Source of the DNA: Mesomycoplasma conjunctivae
Lineage (GTDB): Bacteria; Bacillota_I; Bacilli_A; Mycoplasmatales; Metamycoplasmataceae
DNA: 64,000 nucleotides
Assembly: GCF_000026765.1 (NCBI RefSeq)
Contig: NC_012806.1
Location: 372,001 to 436,000 of the forward strand
Direction: 5' to 3'
A program made the translations under genes and the position numbers. Below are positions 44,956 through 58,836 of the stretch, piece after piece (the stretch's first letter is position 1; each line of letters starts with the position of its first letter). The notes under the pieces were generated by a model. The model ran no database searches and had not been told where the DNA came from. It was given only the letters and a program-made list of their open reading frames with translations.

Positions 44956-45921
44956 TTATTTAGAAAAAATTTGTTTAAGTTGGAAGTAATTTTTAATTGC
45001 TAAATATAAAAATAAATTAAATTTATTTTTATATTTAGCAATTTTTGATTCCAAATTATGTTCTTCAAAAGTTTTTAATAATTTTTCAAAAGCTAATTGA
45101 TATTCTTGTTTATTTTTTATAATAACATTTTTGTTATTTCCAAAAAATAAATGAATCATGATGTTTTTAAAAAAGAATTCTTCAACTTCATTATTTCAAA
45201 TGAAACTCAAGTTTTTTTTCTTGATTTCAGAGTACAAAATATTTAGGTTTTCTGATAAACCTTCGATTTTATTAACACTTTGTTTTTTAGAGATTCCTGA
45301 TAAATTTAGGTCATATTTATAAAGTTTTTTATTAACAAAATAGGTATTTTTGGCACTCAAAAATAGCATAAATGTTACATAAGTGTCTTCAAAATCATAG
45401 CCTGTTGTAAATTTTATATTTTCTTCTTGATATCATTTTTTTAAAATAAGTTTATTTCAAATAAAAGGTGACGAATTAGAAATGAAGTCTATATGATTTT
45501 TAAATTTGACTTTTGCTATTCTGCTCAAAAAATTGATGACTGGTAGCTTGTAAAAAATGAGCGAAAATCTACTATATACAATTTGATAATCATTTTCTTG
45601 AATTGCTTTATTTAAATAGTAAATAGTTTTTTTGCTAATCAAATCATCAGCATCTAAAAAGTAAAAATATTTGCTTTGACATGAGTCGATGAGAATATTC
45701 CTTGCGTTTGCTACCCCCTTATTTTTGCTAAGTTTAATAACTTGATAATTACTTTTGTTTGCAATAAATTTTTCAATCATTGACAAAGAATTATCACTAG
45801 AATTATCATCTAATAAAATAACATTAAAATTAGGATCTACTTGATTTTCTAGACTTTTAAATAATCTAGATAAATATTTTTGCTTGTTAAAACAAGGAAT
45901 TAAAATTGTAATTTTATTCAT
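44956..45921 (-). CDS. Glycosyltransferase family 2 protein
   Basis: Predicted 321 residues with several TGA-encoded tryptophans. GT-A motifs are ITILIPCFNKQKYLSRLFKSL at the start, LLDDNSSDNS for the nucleotide and the DxD motif FLDADDL. There is no membrane segment at the C-terminus. It probably transfers a sugar to a lipid or surface polysaccharide; the adjacent phosphohexomutase could supply the sugar phosphate. It overlaps that gene by eight bases. Confidence 0.92.
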
Positions 45922-47413
45922 TTTTTGTAAAAATACCTTCTACTTTTTTGGCAATAAGATTGCTATTATCAATAGCTATTTGGGAAGAAGAAGCGATGCT
46001 AAAAATATATAATTTAACTTTTGCTTCAGTGCCAGAGGGTCTTAGAGCAACTCAAGATTTATTTTTAAAAAAGATTTGAATCATTTTTTCATTGTTTTTT
46101 CGGTAGTCAACAATTTCTTCAATTGGCAAGCCAAAATCAGTTTCTAAAAACTCATCAAAATATTGATTAATTAGTTTTTGCTCACCTTTGAAGTTAAAAG
46201 AATTTACTTGAGTTTGAACAAAACCATATTTTTGATAAATTAAATCAAGTGTTTTTTTCAGAGAAATATCTTGATTTTTAAGTATTTTTCAAAAATAATA
46301 CATTATTTGAAAAGCATCTTTATCAAGCGATAATTGTGGAAAAATCAAACTTCCATAACTCTCTTCAAAAGCAAAAACACTTCCTTGATGGCCAACAATT
46401 TGCTCACCGATTCATTTAAAACCTGTTGGCACAATCATCGATTTTATATTATTTTTGCTAGCAATTAAAGCCGGTAGTGAAGAGCTGACAAAGGAGTAAA
46501 TAATTAAAGGATTTGTTGAAAAGTGTTTATTTTTCAACAAAAAATAAACAAGTAAGCTAGCTTGTTCGTTGCCACTAAAGTGATAAAAAGTGTTGTTAGG
46601 TAATTTTTCAATTACACCTAAGCGATCAGCATCAGGATCAGTCACAAAACCATAGTCAATGTTGTTTTCCAACATTTTTTTCTCAATTAATTGGTAAACT
46701 TCTAATTCTTCAGGGTTTGGTTTGCTTGCAAAATGAAACTTGGTAGAAGCTGGCATTTGTTCACTTACATATGCTAGTTTAACATTGGCTTCTTTGGCGA
46801 GCAAGCTAGCCATTTTAGCGCCACAACCATGTAGTGGTGAGTAGGTAAAAGTGGGCTCTCAAGAGCTATCAACCTCGACAAAATTTGCTAGCTCTTTAAC
46901 ATATTCTTGTTGCAAATAATCGATTTTGATAATTCTTTTTTGATCAAAATGGATTTTTTGTCATTTGATTTTGCGCTTGGAAAATTTGCTGACTTTGCGA
47001 AAAAATTTGCTTAATTTTTCAACTTCATGATCTAAAATTTGGTAGCCAGCTTGATTATAGATCTTAATTCCGTTGTATTCTTTGGGGTTGTGGCTAGCTG
47101 TGATATTGACACCAGCGATTGCTTGTAGTTTGCCAATTGCATAACTTACTAGTGGGGTAGCAAAAAGGTTTTGGGAAATATAGACTTTAATTTTATATTT
47201 TTTAGCTAGAATATAGCAAACCATTTTGGCAAATTGATATGACATTTTGCGATTATCTCTACCAATTACCACCCCTTTTTGACGAGCATTGGGAAAAGTT
47301 TTGAGCAAATAGCGAGCTAAGCCGTCTGCGACATAAATAATATGGCTATGATTGAGTTGCTTAGCTTGATGACCTAAAATTGCCCTAATTCCTGCTGTTC
47401 CAAATGTTAACAT
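45914..47413 (-). CDS. Phosphomannomutase/phosphoglucomutase
   Basis: Predicted 499 residues. It has the alpha-D-phosphohexomutase motifs FGTAGIR at the start, NITASHNPKEYNGIK with the phosphoserine, DPDADRLG for the metal, FAFEESYGS and the phosphate-binding RPSGTEAK. It interconverts hexose 1- and 6-phosphates. The start MLTFGTAG has AAAGGAGAA upstream; the longer in-frame extension is not used. The glycosyltransferase gene follows with overlap. Confidence 0.95.
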
Positions 47414-47427
47414 CTCATTCTCCTTTA

Positions 47428-47466
47428 TAATGAAAAAATACCATTTTAATTGGTATTTTTTCATTA
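47428..47466 (-). terminator. Terminator of eno-serS
   Basis: A 16-bp perfect stem AATGAAAAAATACCA / TGGTATTTTTTCATT with a seven-base loop sits between the serS stop and the start of the phosphohexomutase gene. On the minus strand it ends the eno-serS transcript. Confidence 0.8.
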
Positions 47467-47470
47467 TTTA

Positions 47471-48715
47471 CTAATTAAAGTATTTTTCTAATATTGTTGG
47501 CACTCTTCAAGTACCATCTTTTTCTTGATATTGTTCAAGTAAAATTGCAACAATGCGATCGATTGCTAAACCAGAGCCATTAATGGTGTGTGCATAAACA
47601 ACTTTGCCATTTTGATCACGATAACGAATTTTGGCGCGTTGTGCTTGAAAATCACCACAATAGCTAATTGATGAAACTTCACGATATTTATTTTCTGAAG
47701 GCATTCAAGCTTCTAAATCAACGGTTTTTCTTGCAGAAAAACCTAAATCTCCAGTACTTAAGACTACTTTTTGATAAGGAATTTCTAATAATTCTAAAAT
47801 ATAGGCAGCATCTTCAACAGTTTGTTCAAATTCAAAAATTCCATCTTCTGCATTAGTAATTTTTACTAATTCAACTTTATGAAACTCATGCAAACGGATA
47901 ATCCCTTTTGTATCACGACCACCACTACCTGCTTCAGAGCGGTATGATTTTGAGTATCCCACAAATTTTTTAGCATTTGCTAAATCAATAATTTCATCTT
48001 GAAAGTAATTGGTAATTGGTACTTCAGCTGTCGGAATTAATCAATGACTAGAGTTTTCGATTTTATAAAAATCCTCACTAAATTTTGGTAGTTGACCTGT
48101 CCCATAAAGAGATTTTTCTAAAATTAGTGTGTTTGGTAAAATTTCTTGATAACCACGACTTATGTGTGTATCAATCATTAAGTTGATGAGCACACGCACA
48201 AGTTTGGCAGCTAAATTTTTATAGATAACAAAGCGATTACCTGATAATTTTACAGCTCTTTTAAAATCCAAATAATCTTGATTAACACCAAAATCATAAT
48301 GTGGTACAACAGGAAAATCAAACAATCTTGGAGATCCAACTTTAGCAATTATCAGATTATCATTTTCATCTTTGCCAACTGGAACTTCATCTAGAGGTAA
48401 ATTAGGAAATTCTAAAATTTCCTTTTTGATTTTAGACTCAATTTCTAAAAAATCTTGTTCTATGTTTGCTAACTGTATCTTGATATCTTCGACTTCTTTT
48501 TTTAAAAGAGTAGCATCAACTTTTTGCCGAGTGAGTTGACCAATTTGCGCTGATATCTTATTTCTTTTGGCTAAAAGCTCTTCAAATTGCTTTTGAATTT
48601 GATTTTTTAGTAAAGCTTGTTGACAAAAATTATCAATTCGGCTAACATCAAAATTACGAGTTGCCAACTTTGCTTTGACTAATTCTTTGTTATTTAAAAT
48701 AAAACGGATGTCCAT
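47471..48715 (-). CDS. serS: Seryl-tRNA synthetase
   Basis: Predicted 414 residues. The N-terminal coiled-coil arm (about 30-105) is followed by class II motifs: [38 protein letters not shown] (motif 2) and [20 protein letters not shown] (motif 3), with the serine-binding WLIPTAEVP. It charges tRNA-Ser. The start codon lies six bases after the eno stop, so it is in an operon with eno. Confidence 0.96.
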
Positions 48716-48721
48716 ATTAAT

Positions 48722-50074
<1,353 letters not shown>

Positions 50075-50192
50075 CTTTTGACTCCTTTGTTGAAAAATTT
50101 ATTGTATAAAATTATACTATTTTATTCAAAAAATCAATAAATATTTCTTGCTATTCTATATAGTTAGGCTTTGAAATCAAAGTTTGCTAATA

Positions 50193-53100
50193 CTATTTTT
50201 TCTTAGCAGGATATTCTCCATAACCTTGACGAATTAATTCTAAAATTAAATCCCTAATTTTGGCAAGTTTGCCAGAATTGTCGTATTTAGATTGGTTTTT
50301 ATCAGCGTTGTAATAGACCATAGTTAGCATATCAGAAGGTAGGAAATCTCGAGGTCCATAGAAATTTATAGTTCATAAAAAACCTCTACCTTTAATCGGA
50401 TTTCCAAAAATAGTTTCAATTAGTTTTTCAAATTCACCTTTATTTTGACCAGTTACTGAATCCTTGATTGATTTTTTCAACTTTTCACCAAAAGTTGAAC
50501 TAGGTGAAATTCCACCATAGAGCGCATTTGGGCGAATCAAAGAACCTGAGTCTTTAATTTTGTTTTCATATCCGTAAAACAGAACTGTAAGAATAAGACG
50601 ATAAATTACTCTTCCTTGAGCGCTATCTTTGTAGTTTTTACTTGTAATTGAAGAATTAGTTTTATAAATTTTAGCTATTAGCTTTCCAATAGTAGATAAT
50701 TGCTTATCAACCTGACCAGTTCCACTGCCAATAATTTCACCGAAAGTTAAAGGTTGACTAGGTACATGGTTAAGCGCTTTTAAAATTGGTGATGAATTAG
50801 TATCACCATCATTAGTAGTTCACTCATTTGCATATTTTAAAATAGTATCAAAAAAGTTTGCAAAAGTTTCAGCCGAAACTTGTTGTTTTTTGTTCATTTT
50901 TGCTTCTCGAGCACTTTTTAGTAAAATATCTGTTTTACTTTGTTCTTCTTCAGAAATCATTGAATCTAAAAGTGCGATAAAATCACTATTTGCAAAAAAA
51001 TCAACTCCAGAAGCCGCTTGAATAATTTGTGTTAGCGAAGCTGGGCTAAAGTCATTTATTTTTTGAATTGCTTCTAAAACTTTGTCAATAACTTGAGAAA
51101 CAATTCCTGGCTCTTCAATTCCTAAATTGACAACTTCTTGGAAAAATTTGGCAATTTTTTGATACTCAGTGTCTTTAATTTTATCAATATTGATATTCAG
51201 ATTTTTAGCAACAACTAAGCTGACAACTTTTACCATATGCTCATCATTGACTGCAAACTGAAGAATTTCTCAAATATATTGCTTTAATTCTTTTTTAGCT
51301 TGCACACTTTGATTTTGAATTCAAGTTTTGATTAATCCAATAAAAGTAGTTTGATTCTTAAACTTATCAATATTTTGCGACATAAATGTTAATAGTTTAA
51401 AAATAAATCTAGAGTGTCCAGATTGCTTGATAAAATTAGCAATGAATTTTTTAACATTAGCTTCGGCATCTTCGATTTTTAAACTGCTAGTTAAACTGGT
51501 TAAATCTAATTTATTTATGAAGGTTTCAATAATTTGTGAACCCAAAATTTTAGTTGCTAAATTAGTAATATTGTCTTGATCATTTTGTGAAATATTTGTG
51601 TCAAAAGTAATTGCTAATTGCTTAATTAAATCTACTATAAAAGCTTCATTTAGTAACTCATTTTGTAATAATTTTAGATCAAATTCTTTTTGGTTAACTG
51701 AAGATTCTAAAAATTTGGATAAAATGGAAAGTATTTTGGAAATTAAACTATTTTCTATTTTGTAGTTGTCATTTTGTGTTGATTTATCTACATTTTTTAA
51801 CAAAATTTGCTTAATTCATTTAACAAGTGAAGCAACCTCATTAGAGCTAATTTTTGGATCTTCGATTTTTAATATTGTATTAAAAATATTTGCTAATGAA
51901 TTAGCAACCTTATCATCAGTTGTGATGTTGGCAACAAAGTTGGCAACTAGTTTTTTAAATTCTTCTTTTTTTACAATTGAGTTAATAATTTTGAGTGCTG
52001 ATAAATCAGCATCTTTTTCTTGAGCCGCAATTAATTTAAAGACACCATTAATAAATTCTTTTGAATTTGGGCTCTCAAATAAACTAGTTAGTAAAGAAAT
52101 AATATCTTGACTAATATTTTCAAGACCTGCTCTTGTAAGTGCTAAATCAATATTTTTCTTAACAAAATCATTATTGATAACATCAATAATTAGATCAGGA
52201 ATTTTATTTTCTTGCTGATTATTTTTGTAATATAACTCGGCAATATCATAAATTATATTTCCAACTAAAATATCAATTGATTGATTAATTTTTAAAGTTT
52301 TTAAATTTAGTTTATTTGATAAAAAATCTGATAGAATATCGAGTAACTTAGTAATAATAAGTGGTCTTTGTTTATCAAAAGTTGAATTATTTTGTTGACT
52401 AGCACCAGAAATTATGTTTCTAATTTCTGGTTTGGTAGTGTGATTATCATTTGTTTTTGTAAACAAATTAGTATATTGTTTTTTTGCAATATTAGCATTT
52501 GAGTTAACAATTTTTTTAGCAATTTCAACTAGGGTTTCAATACTTTGCGATTGCAATTTAATCCCAAATTCTTCAAGCAGACCATTAGTTAGATCCCTAA
52601 AATTAGACTCAATTTCTAATTGATCTAAAAATACTGAAAGTGAGTCTTCAACGAGTTTGTGCTTATCTTTTAAAAAGTTAGCAAATAGGTCTAAAAGTGT
52701 AGCAGATTTTTCTTGATTAGTTTTATTAAAGATATAAAGGAGAAATCCTTGTAATAAAATTTGTGTTTCATCTGAGCTAACAAATTTTTTGTAAATCTCA
52801 ACAATTGTTTGTCGAATTTTAGAATTTTTTATTAGCTTATCTAAATTAAAAGTTTTGACAATTTCATTTCCAATTTCAGGTGATTGGATAATTTCTTGAA
52901 CTAAACTACTCAACTCTGAAATGCTTAAATTGGCAGAATTGTTAGGCTCTTGTTGATCTTTGCTGTTAATATTTGTAAAAATACTACTAAAATCTTTGAT
53001 CAATTGGTAGGCATTATCAAAAGTTAGAAAGTCGCTAGCATATGATTTGTAAAATTGTTGTACTGTAAGACCACGTTTGATTTCTAATCATTGTTGCTGA

Positions 53101-56018
53101 GCTTTAGCAATTTTTTCATTATTGCCTTCTAACCTAACTTGCTCATATAATTCTAATTTTGTTTTTAATTCTTGGGCATTATTTTGGACAAAATTTTTTA
53201 AACTTTTTGCTGTTTTTTCAACAAAAGTTGCCAAAATATTACCTTTTAAATGCGCTTCTATTTGCTCTAGTTTAACATCATCACCATTGTGAGATTGTCA
53301 TTTTTGTGCAAAATCTTTTAATATTTCTTTGATAAGTTTAACTGATGTTTCAAGCGCTTGTTGACTTAAATTGTATTTTTTGACAAATTTTGCGATAAGT
53401 TGTGCAATTGCATTTAAAACTTTTTCATTATTACCATTTTGACCTATAAAACGATATAAAAGGATTTTAAATGTATCAGTATTGTATCCAGTTAATTGTA
53501 GAGCAAAAGCATCTAAATCAAGAGAAGATTGATACTCATTTCTATGAGTTATAAAAAAATCAGTTAAAAGGTTTTTTACCAAAAAGTCTATATTTTTATA
53601 GTCTTCTTTGGTTAAAAAATCCTTAGCTGCTTCAAAAATTGGTCGGTAATTTTCAAAATCTTTACTATCAGAAACAATGGATTGAAAATCAACAGTTTTT
53701 AATAAAGGATAACCTTTTTGAATAAGATTTTTAATAATATTTACCTGGTTTGCATCCAAGTTTAAATCTAATAAATCTTGAATTACAAGGAAAATATGAT
53801 CTTTTTCACTAAAGAAAGTTTTAAATGCGGCTTCAAATTTGCTAGAAAAAATCTTAGCAAAAGCGTCAACGTTGTGTTTATCAAATTTAATATTTTTGAG
53901 TTCGTTGGCAAGCGCAACACTTACTGATCGGATAAATCGACTAATTGCTTGACTACGCACAAGAGTATCAGAAATACCAAAAAGAAAATCAGCGGCTAAT
54001 TTTTTGTCTTCCTCTGACAAGTTCAGTGTTAATCTTTTGTTAATCACATCGACTAAAAATGAGGTAAAAATTGGTTGTCTAAGTGCTTCGGAAGCAAAAT
54101 TTTGCGTAAAATTAATGACTCTTCGTTGATTATCATCACGACTTAAAAAGGTAGAAATGACATCACCAAAAGTTTTAGCATCATTGTATTTTTGATAATT
54201 GAGGATAAATTCACTAAAAACTTCGTTGACAAATTTTCGCAAGGAAGGAAAATTGAAAATAACTGCTAGTTTAGATTTGTCTTGGCCTTCTAGATTAAAA
54301 AGATTATCAATTAAGAGCTCCTGAATTGCGCTTTGTCCAAATAAGCTAGCAAACAAAATTGAGCGCACTTCGGTTTCGTTAGTTTGAATTACATCGCTTT
54401 TGACAAATTCTTTGTAAGTTTCGACTAGATTTTCTTCGGTAAGTAGATTTTCCTGAATATATGAGAGTAATTTAGCGATGGTAGCTTGACTTCATTCTTG
54501 ATTATCAACAACTTTTTTAATGTAATTGGCAAGATTTGACAAAGCTTTACTAAAAAAGTTGGAATTAACAAATGTTTTTAAGAATTCGACAAAATTGGTA
54601 TTACCTTGGTTTTCTTTTTTAAAGAAATTAACAATTAATTGCTTTAAGACTTCATTAATTTGTTTGTTTTGACCTAAAATGTTGACAAAACGCTGCAATA
54701 AAAAATTACCATTGTCAACAAAAGAGAGAATTGCATCTTTATTAGAAGCTGCAAAAGGTTGCAAGTTTTTCTCATTTTCTTGTTCATATTGTGAGTTTTT
54801 TGCTACAAAATCATGTTTTTGCTGATTAGTTAAAAATGCCAAAAGTTGTTCGTTTGTTGCAACATTTAAATCACGAGAATAGCTGTCTAAATCTTTGTTG
54901 ATGTATTTGCTATTTCAAGTAGGTAAAATATCTTCGAAAGTTTTGTTGCCAAAATTATCTTGATCAAGGGCTAATTTGAGCAAAAGATCTTGAGCCATTT
55001 TTTTATAACCCTTGGTTGAAGGGTGAATATCAAATTCATTTTTGGCAAAGCCATTTTTAGCATCAGCTCAGAGCTCATCGTTGAAAACATTGACATAATT
55101 TAATCCATAATTAAGAGCAGTTTCCTGAATGATTTGATTTAATTTGCTAACTGCTTTGGAACCAAAATTGTCTTCAAGAGCTAACTCGTTAATTAAAAGA
55201 TGCTCTAAAAATTTGACACTTGTGCTACCTAAATGATCATAACCAAGCAAACTAATGTGCAAATTAGGATTAATTTCTAGGAGTTTACCAACTAGTTGCG
55301 CTAGGTTATCTTTGACTTTTACAAATGCGGTTTCAACATTTTTAACAAAAAGTTTGCCAAGTTGTAGTTTTTCTTCCGCTGATGCACCAAAAGTTTTTGA
55401 TAGCAAACTAAAATCAAGACTTTGAATAAAATCGTTTGCTCCCAAGGTTAAAGTTAGCAAATTAGCATCTTTGATTTTTGTAATAAATTTAGGGTAACTA
55501 GTAGCACTAAAGTCACCAAATGTATCACTAATTTGTTGTCCAAAAGGTGAATTAGTAACCTGATTTAAATTAGTATTAAATTTAAAAAATGATTTATCTA
55601 AGCTTGCATATTTTGGATTACTTGCATCTAAAAGATACAATCAATCTTCAATTGTTGTTCCTGAAAGAGCTAAATTATCAAAGGAAACCAGAGAATCTCG
55701 ATTAAGTTGTTGTAAAAAATGTGCAAAAAACGCTGGGTATGAAAGACCACTAACTTTGCCCTTTTCTAGCTTGCCACGAAGATCTAAAAAATAATCAAAG
55801 TTAAACCCAGCAGTCACTGAATCACCAATTGCTAAATATTTAACTTTGGATAAAAGTGTTGTTTTTCTTTTTGATTTATTAGATTTTAAGTTTTTAGTTT
55901 TAATTTTTTCATTACTTGTGATACTGCAAGCAACAGCTGCTACTGTAGTTATACCAATAAGAGCTGTACCTGCCAATGTTTTAATTGATTTATTAAGAAT
56001 TGAGTTTTTAATTTTCAT
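50193..56018 (-). CDS. Giant lipoprotein with N-terminal SGNH/GDSL hydrolase domain
   Basis: Predicted 1941 residues in one frame, with TGA as Trp at several places. Signal peptide with lipobox (VAAVACS, Cys31). The hydrolase head (about 58-350) is complete: Ser67 in LAIGDSVTAGF, Asn195 in TLGANDF, and Asp330/His332 in FDIHPSTKGY. Such enzymes release fatty acids from host or membrane lipids. The remaining 1500 residues are helical, with many similar segments of the type KLAANFVxxI/LSxFLSxK, probably an alpha-solenoid-like stalk. The start codon is controlled by a hairpin (56026-56073). Confidence 0.88.
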
Positions 56019-56025
56019 TATATAT

Positions 56026-56073
56026 TACTCCTAAAAAGTATTTGTTTATTTAAAAAAATACTTTTTAGGAGTA
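56026..56073 (-). promoter_or_regulatory. Hairpin covering the ribosome site of the giant lipoprotein gene
   Basis: A perfect 18-bp inverted repeat (56026-56043 / 56056-56073, loop 12 bases). On the minus strand its 5' arm contains the stop codon of the 80-residue gene, and its 3' arm contains AGGAGT, the ribosome site eight bases before the ATG at 56018. When folded it would hide the site; translation of the upstream gene to its stop would open it. No T run follows, so it is not a plain terminator. Confidence 0.75.
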
Positions 56074-56307
56074 GTTAATAATTTTATAAAGGTGTCATTT
56101 GATATCAAAAAAAGATAAAGATCTATTGCGATTTTTATTATCTAATTTATTTAAAATTTTTTGATAGTTATTTGTGAATATTAGTTTAATAATTTGTTGT
56201 TCGAAGTTAATAAATATTTTGGTAAGTCATTTTTTAAAAGTGTTTTTAAGAAATTTATCAAACAATTGTATTGTTTCTTTTATCTGTTTTGTTTTTTTAA
56301 TTCACAT
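56065..56307 (-). CDS. Small basic protein upstream of the giant lipoprotein
   Basis: Predicted 80 residues with three TGA-encoded tryptophans, which split the frame if the standard code is used. ATG 56307 has a strong ribosome site (GGAGG, five bases away). The sequence is basic (MWIKKTKQIKETIQLF...), amphipathic and without a signal peptide. It ends inside the hairpin that covers the next ribosome site, so its translation may control the lipoprotein. I do not recognise it; it may act mainly as a leader. Confidence 0.6.
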
Positions 56308-56482
56308 GATAACCTCCAAATATAACTTAAAATTTTACCATTTTTACACAAAAAACAAAAATTATATTTGTTGGAATAATATCTAAATAACTAAAATAAA
56401 ATCAAAAACTATATTTATTATTTTGATTTTATTTTAATAATTGTTGCCTTAATAGTTAATAATCTTCCTAATTTCTAAATTA

Positions 56483-56513
56483 AAAAAACTAGCAAAAATC
56501 TTACTAGTTTTTT
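56483..56513 (-). terminator. Terminator of the lipoprotein gene at 56532
   Basis: AAAAAACTAG / CTAGTTTTTT stem with an 11-base loop, just after the lipoprotein stop codon on the minus strand, followed by a T run. Confidence 0.75.
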
Positions 56514-56531
56514 GATTTTAATAAATGAGTT

Positions 56532-57389
56532 TTAATATCTTAATTTTAGTGAAAAAGGTTTGACTTGAAGACGAAAAATTCTTGGTTTTTGTTCAATTTC
56601 TTGTTGTTTTACTTGAATAGTTGAATAGGTGTAGCTAAATCCTTGAGGTAACTGGTTTGTCTTTGCTGCAAACTTTTTGATATTATTATCATATTTAAGA
56701 ACAACACTTTTTAATTGAGGTGTTTTCTCACTAGATGTACTAGTGCTCTCTTCTGGCAAATTATTATTCAAACTCGTTGATTTGCTCAATGGAGTTTGAA
56801 TAAATTCTACAATTAAATCACGAGTTACATTTTTGATTTTGCTATTCAAAAATGTTTCCAAGTAAGGTTTGTTAAGCTCAACAAAAATTTGTTCATCTTG
56901 AAAACTCAAATTTGCTTTTGTAGTTATGATTTGAAAATCTCTCAAATCTTGAGGTAAGTCACTATTTTCAATTTGACTTTCAACTAAGACTTTTTGATCT
57001 TGTTGACTAACATGTTTGATGTTGATTGATTCTAGCTTTAAAAAATTAGCTCCTTTAATTTGACTACTATTAAATAAAGCACTATTGTTTTTAACCACCC
57101 CTTTTACATTATAAAATTCTGGTTGGCTTTGAGCATTCAAACCTTTAAAAGTAGCAACTGTGGTAACAATGGTGTCTTTTTTAGCCAAGAATTTATCACT
57201 AATAATTTTAATTGTTTCATAACCGTTAATATCAAAATCTACTTCTTTTGGTAAATTGACTTCTTGATTAGAAACACTATTTATCAATGGCAAATTATTC
57301 CCTAGTTCATTTTGGGTAGCGCAACTAACTAAAAATGAAACAAAGGGAATGCCTAAAAAAGATACTAGAGTTTTTATTGCTTTTTTCAT
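56532..57389 (-). CDS. Hypothetical lipoprotein
   Basis: Predicted 285 residues. The signal peptide KKAIKTLVSFLGIPFVSFLVSC has a clear lipobox, so the protein is anchored on the cell surface. The body is mainly beta-strand-like with many Thr/Ser/Val, a short Ser/Thr-rich insert (LPEESTSTSSEKTPQ) and ends in QVKPFSLKLRY. No family recognised. ATG 57389 is preceded by AAGGAGT. It lies downstream of the broken Smr gene and has its own terminator. Confidence 0.8.
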   Translation of the reverse strand: MKKAIKTLVSFLGIPFVSFLVSCATQNELGNNLPLINSVSNQEVNLPKEVDFDINGYETIKIISDKFLAKKDTIVTTVATFKGLNAQSQPEFYNVKGVVKNNSALFNSSQIKGANFLKLESINIKHVSQQDQKVLVESQIENSDLPQDLRDFQIITTKANLSFQDEQIFVELNKPYLETFLNSKIKNVTRDLIVEFIQTPLSKSTSLNNNLPEESTSTSSEKTPQLKSVVLKYDNNIKKFAAKTNQLPQGFSYTYSTIQVKQQEIEQKPRIFRLQVKPFSLKLRY

Positions 57390-57590
57390 TAGCAATACTC
57401 CTTCCTAGGTAAGCACAAATTATACCACAAAATAGTTCTTAAAAGTTAATTTTTTCTACTAAAAGCGCTCCACCTTGGTTGATTGATTGATATTGTAAAC
57501 TACTACTATGCTTGTCAAGCTCACCAATAACATCGGTAAAAATAATGCTTTGCCCTTTAAACTAGGACAAAAAAAATTAACAGTTTAATA

Positions 57591-58772
57591 TTATTTTAAC
57601 ATCATAGCATATTGCTGTGGTGTTTTTCAATTTAAAATCGATTGAATTCTATAGTTGTTGTATCAAAATATATAATCTGCAATTATTTTTTTCAGATCTT
57701 CTAAAGTTATTTTACTGTAGTCTAACTCGTTTAAACATTCACTTTTTATAATTGAAAATCAGTATTCAGCCTCTCTATTATCTAGTGAATTTCCTACACG
57801 AGACAATGAAACAGTTCCTCCCATTTTATTTATTTTGTCAATATAGATTTTTGAGGTGTATTGAAATCCATGGTCTGAATGAATAACAAAATCTTTATCA
57901 ATAGAGCTAAATGTCTTTATATTATCCATAACTAAATCAAGATCATTGTTTAGAGATAATTTAAAATCTCTGATTTTTTTAGTTTTATGCTCAATTATTA
58001 CAGACAAAAATACATGACTATCCTTAACATCTTTGGGAGCTTTTATGTATGAAACATCAGTAGCAAAAATATTTCTATTTAATTTATCATTGTAGTCGCG
58101 TTTAACAATATCGGGCAGTGTGAATTTGGTATTCTTAATTTCGCTCTTTCTTCTTTGTTTTCTAATTTTGCATACTAAATTCAATCTTTTTAAATCTCTT
58201 CCAAGACTTCGAGGGTTAATGTAAATATTATATTTCATAGAAATATAAGCACTCAATCTTAAGCGACCATATCTACCTTTGTTATCAAGAAAGGATTTTT
58301 TAATTATTGCGTCATTTTTGTGCTCCCTTACTTTTGTAACTCTAGTTTTAGATTTTGCCACTGCTTGTCTGCATACATTAAAAATTTTTGCAGATTTGCT
58401 AAAGGAAATATTTAGTTTTTTGGCTTCACTAAGTTTTCCTGATTTTGATTTATTTTTGTTGATTTCGTAATATCTCTTAGCTATTTCTATTAATTCTTCT
58501 TTTGTAAATTCGTTTCAATCGGGTTCAATTGATTTTTTAGGTTTGCCACTTCCTGGCTTTCTATTTGCACCCTTTTTATCTAATAATTGATCTTGCATAC
58601 CATTATTATAGTATATAATAATTTTTTTGATTCTTCGAACTAGCTGTTCTCTGGTTATAAAATTTGTATCTGGCGAAATTTCATTTACATAATTTATTGT
58701 TTGTTTTAATCCAAATTCATTGTAAATTTTATAAATCATATCAAACTCGTCTTTTATAAAGTGTCTTGACAT
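57591..58772 (-). CDS. IS3-family transposase (single reading frame)
   Basis: Predicted 393 residues. The N-terminal helix-turn-helix region and basic linker are followed by the IS3 rve core with Asp in ATDVSYIK, Asp in IHSDHGFQY and Glu in DNREAEYWFSIIKSE, so the DDE triad is intact. Most IS3 elements make the protein by frameshift between orfA and orfB; here one frame covers both, as in IS1138-like elements of mycoplasmas. Translation needs TGA as Trp. The element is therefore likely active or recently so. Confidence 0.9.
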
Positions 58773-58805
58773 TAGTATTCTCCTTTTGTTGCATTTGAAA
58801 ATTTA

Positions 58806-58836
58806 AAAAAACTAACACTTTTGGTGTTAGTTTTTT
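58806..58836. terminator. Terminator-like hairpin at the upstream end of the IS
   Basis: A 13-bp perfect stem AAAAACTAACAC / GTGTTAGTTTTT lies between the IS end and the transposase start. A second, shorter hairpin (AACAC-CTTA-GTGTT, 58859-58872) is next to it. Such hairpins protect the transposase from read-through transcription of mutM-smr. Confidence 0.65.

Noticed and set aside
50161..50192. Terminator after the giant lipoprotein gene
   Set aside because: CTTTGA/TCAAAG forms only a 6-bp stem and lacks a T run on the minus strand.
56174..56386. Rightward 70-residue frame
   Set aside because: It is antisense to the 80-residue leftward gene, which has a strong ribosome site; the rightward frame has none.
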